From the NCBI GenBank assembly GCA_963715635.1, contig OY970261.1, positions 496,001 through 560,000 on the forward strand: a stretch of 64,000 nt of DNA, given 5' to 3'. Below the pieces are notes generated by a model. It worked only from the letters and a program-made list of their open reading frames with translations. It made no database searches and was not told the DNA's origin. Origin of the DNA: JAPKZH01 sp963715635. Lineage in GTDB: Bacteria > Acidobacteriota > Aminicenantia > Aminicenantales > UBA4085. Below, piece after piece: positions 43,358-51,327 of this stretch (position 1 is its first letter; every line of letters starts with the position of its first letter). A program made the translations under genes and the position numbers.

Positions 43358-44725
43358 CTAATTCTTGGGCTTTAGCTTTCTAAATAGCGAAGTCGGGTGG
43401 ATGCCGAGGATTTTGGCCGCCTGGGTTTTGTTGTTGCCGGTAGCGGCCAGGATTTTTTCGATATATTTTTGCTCTATCTCCTCGAGCGTTGGAAAGGGTC
43501 CCTCAAAAATCAGTTCATCCAGAACGGGGCTTGCGGCACTTTGTTTATGTTCCCGGATTTCGAGCGGGAGATGGGAGAGTAGAATCTCGTCGCCCGCGGA
43601 CAGGGCCATGATGCGTTCAATGATATTCTTCAGCTCCCGGACATTTCCGGGCCAGGGATACTCCATCATGGCCGTGGCCGCCTCCAGGGATATACCTTTA
43701 TACGTGCGCCTGAGCTCATGGTTGAATTCTTCCATGAAGGACAATGCCAAGGGCACGATGTCCTCCTTCCGGTCGCGCAAGGGAGGAATGAAGATGGGAA
43801 CGACATTCAGCCGGTAAAAAAGATCGGACCGGAATTCCCCCTTTTCCACGGCCTTGGCCAGGTCTTGGTTAGTCGCCGCGAGGACCCGGATATTCACCCG
43901 GATCTGCTTTTCGGCGCCGAGCCTGGTGAAGCTGCCTTCTTCCAGGACGCGCAAAAGCTTTGCCTGAAGGTTCAAGGACATGTCCCCGATCTCGTCGAAA
44001 AAGACCGTGCCTTCATCGCCTTTTTCAAGCAGCCCGATCTTTCTTTTCTTGGCATCCGTGAATGCGCCCGCTTCATAGCCGAACAATTCGCTTTCCAGCA
44101 GGTTCTCTGGGATGGCGGCGCAGTTGATCTCCACAATCGGCTTTTCCGCGCGAGGGCTATGATAATGGATGGCCTTGGCCAGCAACTCCTTTCCCGTCCC
44201 GCTCTCGCCCTGAAGGAGCACCGTCGTCTTGTCTGATGCCGCAACCCGCCGAGCCATTTCCAGGAGTTCCTTCATATTCCGGCTTTCGGCGGCGATCTTT
44301 CCAAAGTAATACCGGCCTTTTTCGGAGTCCAGATGGTCCTGGATCCTGATCCTGAGCGAAAGCGTCTCCAGGGCGCGGCGGATCGTAGCTTTTAACTCGT
44401 TTATTTTGAATGGCTTGAGGAGATAATCATAGGCCCCTATCTTCATGGCCTCGACGGCCTTCTCCAGGATCTCGTAGGCCGTCATCATGATGACGATGGT
44501 CTCCCGCTCCATTTCTTTGACCCGCTTGAGGACCTCGATCCCCGAAATGCCGGGGAGCATCAGGTCGAGGAGGATGAGATGGGGCTTGTATTTTTCGATG
44601 ATTTCCAGGGCCGCCTCTCCTGAATCGGCCACATGGACCTCGTAATCTTCCTTTTCCAAAATCTTTTTGAGGTTGCTGAGGGTCAGGATTTCGTCGTCAA
44701 CGATGAGAATGGAATACGTGCTCAC
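43358..44725 (-). CDS. NtrC-family sigma-54 response regulator, GAFTDA variant
   Basis: 455 residues. Receiver domain (DD at 10-11, phospho-acceptor in LILLDLMLPG, lysine in YLLKPFK), AAA+ domain with Walker A GESGTGKE and Walker B VFFDEIGD, and a C-terminal Fis-type helix-turn-helix (TQAAKILGIHPTSLFRKL). The sigma-54 contact loop reads GAFTDA instead of GAFTGA. It is coupled by a 4-nt overlap to the upstream sensor kinase. Confidence 0.9.
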   Translation of the reverse strand: MSTYSILIVDDEILTLSNLKKILEKEDYEVHVADSGEAALEIIEKYKPHLILLDLMLPGISGIEVLKRVKEMERETIVIMMTAYEILEKAVEAMKIGAYDYLLKPFKINELKATIRRALETLSLRIRIQDHLDSEKGRYYFGKIAAESRNMKELLEMARRVAASDKTTVLLQGESGTGKELLAKAIHYHSPRAEKPIVEINCAAIPENLLESELFGYEAGAFTDAKKRKIGLLEKGDEGTVFFDEIGDMSLNLQAKLLRVLEEGSFTRLGAEKQIRVNIRVLAATNQDLAKAVEKGEFRSDLFYRLNVVPIFIPPLRDRKEDIVPLALSFMEEFNHELRRTYKGISLEAATAMMEYPWPGNVRELKNIIERIMALSAGDEILLSHLPLEIREHKQSAASPVLDELIFEGPFPTLEEIEQKYIEKILAATGNNKTQAAKILGIHPTSLFRKLKPKN

Positions 44726-46884
44726 GCGATGACCTCCTCGTCCTTTAGAGGAATCCTGCCTTTTTGCCGGACCGGTAGGACGATGGAAAATATCGTCCCC
44801 TTGCCGACCTCGCTCCGGCAGAATATGTCGCCGCTGTGGTTTTTGATATAGCTCAGGCTGATGCTGAGGCCGAGGCCTGTACCCTGGCTCTTTTTGGTCG
44901 TATAGAAGGGGTCGAAGATTTTTATGAGGTTTTCCGGCAAAATGCCCACACCCGTGTCCCGGATATCGATCTGGATTTCCTCTTTAAACTTCACCTTCGA
45001 GGTTTCCACAGTCAAGTCCCCGCCGCCGGGCATGGACTGGGCGGCGTTAATAAGCATGTTGGTCAGGACCTGGCGGATCTGATTCAAGTCGGCCGTGATC
45101 TGGGGTAGGGACGGCGGGAGGACCTTGTGGATCCTGGCCTTGCGGAAGATGGGCTGGTGGCTGAGAAAGGACAGCGAATCTTCGATGAGCTGGTTGATGT
45201 TGATCTTGGTGAATTGGGGCGGCGTCGGCCGGGCAAAGTTGAGCAGGCCGCGAATGGTTTCCGAAATTCTATAGACGTTTTCGAGGACGACCTCGATCTC
45301 CTCCTTATTCTTGGGGTCCTGGGCTTCATCCCGGAGAATTTCTAAGTAAGAGGAGATGCCAAGCAATGGGTTGTTGATCTCATGGGCGGCTCCCAGCGCC
45401 AGCTGGCTCAGGGCCGACAGCTTTTCATATTCCGCCAGCTGTTTGCGCAGGCGCTCCCGCTCGGTGACGTTTTCGATGGTCACCGTTACGCCCAGCATTT
45501 TGCCGGTCCCGTCTTCGATCGGGAAAAAAGACAGGTTGAAGTATTCGTCGCCCTTGCCCCGGTCGATTTTTTTTTCCTCGAGCTGGTGGAGTTTTCCCTG
45601 GAGGATTGTGTTTTCAAAAGTGATTTCCACTTCGCGGTCGTTGAGCCAGGGGAGGACCTGGAATATGTCCTGTCCCTTTTCGATGGTCTGCAGGCTGAAC
45701 AGCCCCTTGATCTCTTTGTTGTAATGCGTGATCTTGCCCGCAGTGTCCAGGCCGATGACGCCCAGGGAAAGGCTGTCGATCAGGTTGTAGATGTATTCTT
45801 CGGAAAGCCGGAGCTCCTGGGTGAGCCGCTCGCTTTCTTTGACTTTGTTCTCGAGCTCGACGTTGATTTGGTCCACCTCTTTCTTCTTGGACCGAGCTTC
45901 TTCCAGGGCGTTTTGAAGGTTGCGGGTTAGCTTTTGCAGGAGGACAGTGGTGCGCCGGGAATAAAGAGCGGAGAGAAGCACCAGTAGCAGGAAGAATGGA
46001 ATGAATAGGAACAGGATGATCCGATTGACCTCTCTCACAGGCAGGAGCGCCTCGTCCAGGTCGATTTCCGAGACCAGATAAAAATTAGCCTGGGGATATT
46101 TTTTATACGCGCACAGGACCTTATGACCGCGGTAATCGGTATGGGCGACGACGCCCCGGCTCCCCGTATGAGGATTGCCCTCCTTCTGGTCGAAGCCGCG
46201 GGTCACGAACGGCTCACCGCCGAGCTTGGTCGGGGACAGCAGGAGGCCCTCAGGATCGACGATAAACAATTCGCTGGTCGTCCCGATCCTCAGGTCGAAA
46301 AGAAGACTGTAAAAGTTGTTCAGGTCGAGAGAGGCCGCCGCGACACCGATGATTTGATTTCTCCGGTTATAGAGCGGATGGGAGAGAATCATGACCTGCT
46401 GATTCAGGATATCGGAACGGAAAATGCCGGCATTAAATGGTTTTCCCTGTTTGGAAATCTTGAAGTATTCTCTCTGGGCGATATTGCCCTCAATTTTTCT
46501 GTTAATGGAGAGGACGATGTTGCCATCGAGGTCGGCCACGGCCAGAAAATCGAACCATTTCTTTTCACGGATGGGAGATTCGAGGAACGGCTGGAGCTTG
46601 GAGATCTCGTTGATGCTATCGATCTCCAACTTGGAATAGGACTTCAAGTCCATTTCCCGGTCATGGAGAAAGGCGGTGATGGTCTTGGAATTTTCTTCGA
46701 CCGTATCGGCCAGGCGGTTGTAGATCTGGTCCTTAATCAGGGAGGATGTCTCATAATTCACGGCCAGGTAGAGGAGGAGGAAGGGGCTGACGAACAACAG
46801 CAGCGTCAGGAGGGTATTCCGCGTCGTCAGCTTTCTGTAGGACTGTTCTTCGGCGGAGGGCTGGGCGTTGGGTGTCGTCGGCAT
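44722..46884 (-). CDS. Membrane sensor histidine kinase (Cache, PAS)
   Basis: 720 residues. A first membrane helix (about 25-43) and a periplasmic dCache-like sensor domain (about 60-280, FLAVADLDGNIVLSIN, GVAAASLDLNNFYSLL) lead to a second helix (about 290-312), a coiled coil, a PAS domain (about 375-490), HisKA with GAAHEINNPLLG and HATPase with NMLINAAQS, DTGVGI and GTGLGLSIS. It phosphorylates the coupled NtrC-type regulator in response to an extracytoplasmic small molecule. No ribosome site; TACAAT lies 12 nt before the ATG. Confidence 0.9.
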   Translation of the reverse strand: MPTTPNAQPSAEEQSYRKLTTRNTLLTLLLFVSPFLLLYLAVNYETSSLIKDQIYNRLADTVEENSKTITAFLHDREMDLKSYSKLEIDSINEISKLQPFLESPIREKKWFDFLAVADLDGNIVLSINRKIEGNIAQREYFKISKQGKPFNAGIFRSDILNQQVMILSHPLYNRRNQIIGVAAASLDLNNFYSLLFDLRIGTTSELFIVDPEGLLLSPTKLGGEPFVTRGFDQKEGNPHTGSRGVVAHTDYRGHKVLCAYKKYPQANFYLVSEIDLDEALLPVREVNRIILFLFIPFFLLLVLLSALYSRRTTVLLQKLTRNLQNALEEARSKKKEVDQINVELENKVKESERLTQELRLSEEYIYNLIDSLSLGVIGLDTAGKITHYNKEIKGLFSLQTIEKGQDIFQVLPWLNDREVEITFENTILQGKLHQLEEKKIDRGKGDEYFNLSFFPIEDGTGKMLGVTVTIENVTERERLRKQLAEYEKLSALSQLALGAAHEINNPLLGISSYLEILRDEAQDPKNKEEIEVVLENVYRISETIRGLLNFARPTPPQFTKININQLIEDSLSFLSHQPIFRKARIHKVLPPSLPQITADLNQIRQVLTNMLINAAQSMPGGGDLTVETSKVKFKEEIQIDIRDTGVGILPENLIKIFDPFYTTKKSQGTGLGLSISLSYIKNHSGDIFCRSEVGKGTIFSIVLPVRQKGRIPLKDEEVIA

Positions 46885-46896
46885 CGCTAAGAACTC

Positions 46897-46902
46897 ATTG
46901 TA
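46897..46902 (-). promoter_or_regulatory. -10 box close to the histidine kinase ATG
   Basis: TACAAT on the minus strand, 12 nt before the ATG at 46884, without a ribosome site or clear -35. Confidence 0.35.
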
Positions 46903-46976
46903 TCATAAAAAATAGAAAATGGGGCCGGGAACGGGGATATGCACCTTGGGCACGGATCCCCGATTCTTCATACTAT

Positions 46977-47005
46977 TTGAATCCCCTTTTCATTTTCTTT
47001 AAAAT
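46977..47005 (+). promoter_or_regulatory. Promoter of the UbiA/DUF362 operon
   Basis: TTGAAT (46977-46982), 17 nt, TAAAAT (47000-47005), 26 nt before the start at 47032. Confidence 0.5.
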
Positions 47006-47031
47006 AGGAGAGACGGAAAGAAAGGCTTAAC

Positions 47032-47907
47032 TTGAAGCTCCTCGATCTCATCCAGTCCCTGCGGCCCACGCAGTGGACCAAGAATTTTTTTATCTTTGCC
47101 CCGCTCGTGTTTGCCAAGGAATTTTTCGAGCTCGACCTCTGGCTCAAGACAGGGGCGGCCTTCGCGATTTTTTGCTTTTTTTCCAGCGCTCTTTATCTGG
47201 CCAATGATCTCTTTGATCTGGAGGAAGACAAGCTTCACCCCAAGAAATCGCAGCGGCCGATCGCCTCGGGCCGGGTCGCCGCCTCCCAGGCCGTCGTAGC
47301 CGGCGTGATTCTGGCCGTCCTGAGCCTGGCCCTGGCCTTCGTTTTGAACACGAATTTTTTTATCGTCTGCGCCATCTATGGCATCCTCCAGCTGGCCTAT
47401 TCCCTCAAGCTCAAGCACGTCGTGATTCTGGATGTCTTTATCATCGCCGCGGGCTTTGTCATCCGTGTCGTCGCCGGCGGGCTGGTGATTCAGGTGCCCC
47501 TCTCCTCCTGGCTATTGATCTGCACGACGCTCCTGGCCCTCTTTCTGGCGATGAGCAAGCGGAGGCATGAGCTCGTCCTTCTCGAGGGAAACGCCCCCGC
47601 CCATCGGCCGATCCTCAAGGAATACAGCGCCTACCTCTTGGACCAGATGATCGGGGTCGTGACCGCCTCCACCGTCATTGCCTATTGCCTCTATACGGTT
47701 TCTGAGGAGACGGTGAAAAAGTTCGGGACGAGCAATCTCATTTTTACGACCCCGTTCGTTCTCTATGGGATCTTCCGCTACCTGTATCTCGTCCACCAAA
47801 AGGGCAAGGGTGGAAGCCCGGAGGAATTGATCATTAGAGACAAGCCGCTTCTGTTGGCCATCGTTCTCTGGATCGCCGCGGTGGTCATCGTCCTCTATTC
47901 CAGGTAA
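47032..47907 (+). CDS. UbiA prenyltransferase (decaprenyl-phosphate phosphoribosyltransferase-like)
   Basis: 291 residues with about eight membrane helices. The first Asp-rich motif is NDLFDLEEDKLHP. SLRPTQWTKNFFIFAPLVFA is the opening of the Rv3806c-like branch that transfers 5-phosphoribose to polyprenyl phosphate, the first step to decaprenyl-phosphoryl arabinose. In a diderm outside Actinobacteria this may serve arabinose or ribose addition to envelope glycans. TTG start with AGAAAGG upstream. DUF362 follows 6 nt later. Confidence 0.8.
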   Translation: MKLLDLIQSLRPTQWTKNFFIFAPLVFAKEFFELDLWLKTGAAFAIFCFFSSALYLANDLFDLEEDKLHPKKSQRPIASGRVAASQAVVAGVILAVLSLALAFVLNTNFFIVCAIYGILQLAYSLKLKHVVILDVFIIAAGFVIRVVAGGLVIQVPLSSWLLICTTLLALFLAMSKRRHELVLLEGNAPAHRPILKEYSAYLLDQMIGVVTASTVIAYCLYTVSEETVKKFGTSNLIFTTPFVLYGIFRYLYLVHQKGKGGSPEELIIRDKPLLLAIVLWIAAVVIVLYSR

Positions 47908-47913
47908 TCGAAC

Positions 47914-48996
47914 ATGCCTAAATCGAAAGTCGTTGTTTTGAAGACGTCCCCCCAGTCCGTGCTTGAGGACTACAAAAAATTGATGCATCTTGCGGGGTAT
48001 CAGTCGGTCATTCGCAAAGACCGGGACACGGCTCTGAAGATCAACATCTCCTGGCACTATTTTTATCCCGCCTGCTCGACGACGCCCTGGCAGCTGGAGG
48101 GCGTAATCAAGACGCTGCTCCAAGACGGGTACATGAAAGAGCGGGTCCATGCCTGTCACAACCGGACGGTTGTTGTCTCGGCCAAGAAAGGGGAGCGGGA
48201 GAACAGACACCTGCCCGTCGTCCAGAAGTACGGGCTGCGCAACATCCACCTTTATGAGAACGAACCATGGGTTCGCTATGAGCCGAAAGGCAAGATCCGG
48301 GTCCTGAACGAAATCTTTCCCAAAGGCATCGAAATTCCCAAGCGCATGATCGGCGAGAATATCATCCACCTGCCGACGATGAAGACGCACGTATTTACGA
48401 CAATGACCGGGGCCATGAAAAATGCCTTTGGCGGCCTGCTCCATGAGCGGCGGCACTGGACGCACTCCGTCATCCACGAGACGCTGGTCAACCTGCTCAC
48501 CATCCAAAAGGAAATCCATTCGGGCGTCTTCGCCGTGATGGACGGGACCGTTGTCGGCGATGGGCCGGGCCCGCGCTGCATGGTCCCCTTCATTAAGGAT
48601 TTCATCCTGGCCAGCGCCGACCAGGTGGCCATCGATTCCGTGGCCGCGAAAATGATGGGATTCGAGCCGATGGATTTGGACTTCATTCGCCTCGCCCACG
48701 AAGCCGGGCTCGGGTCCGGGGATATCAAAGAGATCGAAATCGTGGGCGAGGACATTTCCGGGGTGAATTTTCATTTCCATAAGGGAAAGAACACGTTCGT
48801 CAGCCGCGGCCAGAAAATGATCTACTGGGGGCCGCTCAAGCCGCTGGAGAAATTTTTGCTGCGCACTGTGCTCGCGCCGTGGTCCTATATCGCCTCCGTC
48901 GTCTTCCACGATTGGATTTGGCACCCCGCCATCGGGAAGCAGCGGACAAATGCCTTCCTGCGCACCAAATGGGGCAGACTCTTCCAGCAGTATTGA
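47914..48996 (+). CDS. DUF362 domain protein
   Basis: 360 residues of the DUF362 family: DRDTALKINISWHYFYPACS, HLPTMKTHVFTTMTGAMKN (the family fingerprint), MDGTVVGDGPGPR and AIDSVAAKMMGFEP. The family is often linked to iron-sulfur chemistry, but no CX2CX2C ferredoxin cluster is present here. It is in an operon with the UbiA prenyltransferase (6-nt gap), so a role in the same lipid or glycan pathway is an inference. Confidence 0.8.
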   Translation: MPKSKVVVLKTSPQSVLEDYKKLMHLAGYQSVIRKDRDTALKINISWHYFYPACSTTPWQLEGVIKTLLQDGYMKERVHACHNRTVVVSAKKGERENRHLPVVQKYGLRNIHLYENEPWVRYEPKGKIRVLNEIFPKGIEIPKRMIGENIIHLPTMKTHVFTTMTGAMKNAFGGLLHERRHWTHSVIHETLVNLLTIQKEIHSGVFAVMDGTVVGDGPGPRCMVPFIKDFILASADQVAIDSVAAKMMGFEPMDLDFIRLAHEAGLGSGDIKEIEIVGEDISGVNFHFHKGKNTFVSRGQKMIYWGPLKPLEKFLLRTVLAPWSYIASVVFHDWIWHPAIGKQRTNAFLRTKWGRLFQQY

Positions 48997-49025
48997 TTTT
49001 TCTTGAATCCCTCTCTGATTTTGTT

Positions 49026-49214
49026 ATGACAGGCAAAAATATTCCGGGGAGAGTTTTAAAGGTCCTGGGAGTTGTTTTCCTGGGCATCATCATTGTTTTT
49101 CTGGTCATCGGCTCGCAGCTTAACATCCATCTTGTCTATCTGATCGGATATCCGCTGGTGGGGATCGCCGTTTTTATTTTATGGATCCGGTTGAAAAAGA
49201 AATCCCGCCGCTGA
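49026..49214 (+). CDS. Small two-helix membrane protein
   Basis: 62 residues. Two hydrophobic helices (VLKVLGVVFLGIIIVFLVIG and VYLIGYPLVGIAVFILWIRL) joined by a short loop, with a basic C-terminus (KKKSRR). It is the last gene of the UbiA/DUF362 group, 29 nt after DUF362; the ribosome site is weak. No family recognised. Confidence 0.5.
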   Translation: MTGKNIPGRVLKVLGVVFLGIIIVFLVIGSQLNIHLVYLIGYPLVGIAVFILWIRLKKKSRR

Positions 49215-49219
49215 AGAGG

Positions 49220-49954
49220 TCAATCTTTGATATACCGCAGGCTCTTGGGCTCCTTTTCCATGTGATAGACGATCATGGCCTGGAGGCTGCTCTGGATGGC
49301 CTTGAGCACCTCCGCCGAGAAAGGCCGCTGGCCGGCTTTGGGCGGAGGGTTTTTCCGGACCCAGTCCAGGAATGAGGCCAGCTCCGGCTTGACCTCCTCT
49401 TTTTTCACGGGGGCACAGTCGGGGCAGTAGATGCCGTCTTTCTTCGGCGCCAGCCATCCGCTTTCGGCAGGCGCTTTGCCGCATTTTTTGCAGCGGCGGA
49501 CGTTCGGCAGGAAGCCGTTGATCTGGAGAAACCAGACCTCAAAATAGCGTGTCAGCAGGTTGAGGTCGCCCCGTTCTTTCAGAGCCTGCAGGACGGATAA
49601 CAACAGGCGGTAGATGAGATCTTCGCGGGCGCGAGCCGGAAAAAACTCCTCGATGAGCTCGGCAAAATAGGTAAGCGTGAGCGATGTCTTCAGGTCTTTC
49701 TGGATGTCGAAGAACGATTCGAGGAGGTCGCAATCGCTGACCGTGACCAGATCCCTCCGTTCTTTTTCATAGAAGAACATCGTAACCAGCGACATCGGCT
49801 CGAGCGCGCTGCCGAACCTGTTCCCGAACTTCCGGGCGCCCTTGGCCGCGCCGCGGACAAGCCCCCTGTCCCGGGTCAGGAAGACGACGATTTTGTCCTG
49901 GTCGCCGACGTTCCAGGTTCGAAGGACAATGGCTTCGGCTTGGTCGAGAGGCAT
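49220..49954 (-). CDS. recO: DNA repair protein RecO
   Basis: About 244 residues. OB-fold N-terminus (EAIVLRTWNVGDQDKIVVFL, LTRDRGLVRGAAKGARK), then the helical domain and a four-cysteine zinc site (CKKCGKAP, CPDC). RecO loads RecA on SSB-coated gaps with RecF/RecR. The ATG at 49954 gives the usual short N-terminus; a TTG at 49969 would overlap the ntrX stop (TTGA) and is possible. It ends the gatB-to-recO gene run. Confidence 0.9.
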   Translation of the reverse strand: MPLDQAEAIVLRTWNVGDQDKIVVFLTRDRGLVRGAAKGARKFGNRFGSALEPMSLVTMFFYEKERRDLVTVSDCDLLESFFDIQKDLKTSLTLTYFAELIEEFFPARAREDLIYRLLLSVLQALKERGDLNLLTRYFEVWFLQINGFLPNVRRCKKCGKAPAESGWLAPKKDGIYCPDCAPVKKEEVKPELASFLDWVRKNPPPKAGQRPFSAEVLKAIQSSLQAMIVYHMEKEPKSLRYIKD

Positions 49955-49965
49955 GGAGGCTTGAA

Positions 49966-51327
49966 TCAATCGAACAGAGTGATGTTATAGGTCTTGATCT
50001 TTTCTTTCAAGGCGTCCGCCCTGAGGTCCAACTCGGCGGCCGTCTTAGCCAGATCCCAGTGGTTCTTGGTCAGCGCCCGGTGAATGAATTTTTTTTCAAA
50101 AAACTGGGAGGCCTGGCCGAGCGTCGGATGGTTATGGAGGCCGGGCATGGATTCCAGTTCCCGGGCTTCCACGAGGAGATTGAGGTGGGGCACGCCGATT
50201 TCTTCGTCCTCCACCATGATCACGAAGCGCTCGATGACGTTCATCAGCTCGCTGACATTCCCCGGCCAGGCGTAGTTGAGAAACGCCTTCATCGCTTCCC
50301 GGTTCATGGTCTTCGGTTTTTTGCCGTACTCCGCCGAGAAATATCGGAGAAAATAATGGATGAGGAGGGCGATATCTTCCGTCCGGTCCCGGAGGGGAGG
50401 GATCGTCATGGGGATGACATTTAGCTTAAAAAACAAGTCCTCTTTGAATTTGCCCTTCAGGATCAGATCTTTGAGGTTTTTGCTCGTGGCGGCGATCAGC
50501 CTCGTGTCGAAGGAGACCGTCTCGGCCGAGCCCACGGGTTCGATTTTCTGGGTCGTGATCGCCTTGACGAACTTGGCCTGTGTCTTCAGGCTCATGTCGC
50601 CGATCTCGTCCAGAAACAGCGTCCCGCCGTCCGCCTGGAGGAGCTTTCCTTTTTTGTCTTTGCTGGCGTGAGGCGCGTAGCCTTTGACGAAGCCGAACAG
50701 CTCGCTTTCGATCAGGTCATCGGGGATGGCGGCGCAGTTGAGCTCGACGAACCGTTTGTCCTTCCTCTGGCTCTGCTGGTGGATGAGCCGGGCGGCGAGC
50801 TCCTTGCCCGAGCCATTCTCCCCGCTGATCAAGACCCGGCCGTTGGTGGGGGCGGCCTTCTTGATTTCCTTCCGCAGTTTTTGGATGGGGGCGCTTTTCC
50901 CGACCAGGTAATAGCGGGGTCTGATCTTTTCGCGGAGCTGGATATTCTCCTCTTCCAGCTTGTGCTGGCGCAGGGCGTTGTTGACGGTCAGGACGACCTT
51001 TTCCAAAGACAGCGGCTTTTCCAGAAAATCGAAGGCGCCGAGCTTGGTGGCCTTGACCGCCATCTCCACGTTGCCGTGCCCTGAGATGACGACGATCTGG
51101 GGGTGCTCCTCCATGCTTTTGACCTGGCTCAGGACGTCCATCCCGCTCATTTCCGGCAGCCAGATATCCAGAAGAATTAATCCGAAGTTTTGTTTTTTGA
51201 TCAGGTCCAGGCCTTTTTCGCCGGTTTCGACAGTCTTCACATCATAGCCTTCGTCCTCCAGGATGCCCTGTAGGCTGGCCCGGATGCTGCCTTCATCATC
51301 GATGACGAGAATGCGGTCTTTGGTCAT
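49966..51327 (-). CDS. ntrX: NtrX-like response regulator without GAFTGA
   Basis: 453 residues. Receiver (DDE at 10-12, LILLDIWLPE), AAA+ domain with Walker A GENGSGKE and Walker B LFLDEIGD, and a short C-terminal Fis-like HTH (LAKTAAELDLRADALKEKI). Where sigma-54 activators have GAFTGA, this protein reads GYAPHAS, so it should not work through sigma-54 in the usual way, as known for some NtrX proteins. Coupled by 4-nt overlap to the NtrY kinase upstream and followed by recO. Confidence 0.9.
   Translation of the reverse strand: MTKDRILVIDDEGSIRASLQGILEDEGYDVKTVETGEKGLDLIKKQNFGLILLDIWLPEMSGMDVLSQVKSMEEHPQIVVISGHGNVEMAVKATKLGAFDFLEKPLSLEKVVLTVNNALRQHKLEEENIQLREKIRPRYYLVGKSAPIQKLRKEIKKAAPTNGRVLISGENGSGKELAARLIHQQSQRKDKRFVELNCAAIPDDLIESELFGFVKGYAPHASKDKKGKLLQADGGTLFLDEIGDMSLKTQAKFVKAITTQKIEPVGSAETVSFDTRLIAATSKNLKDLILKGKFKEDLFFKLNVIPMTIPPLRDRTEDIALLIHYFLRYFSAEYGKKPKTMNREAMKAFLNYAWPGNVSELMNVIERFVIMVEDEEIGVPHLNLLVEARELESMPGLHNHPTLGQASQFFEKKFIHRALTKNHWDLAKTAAELDLRADALKEKIKTYNITLFD

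Noticed and set aside
47512..48924. 470-codon open frame on the minus strand
   Set aside because: Antisense to the UbiA and DUF362 genes; no motif.
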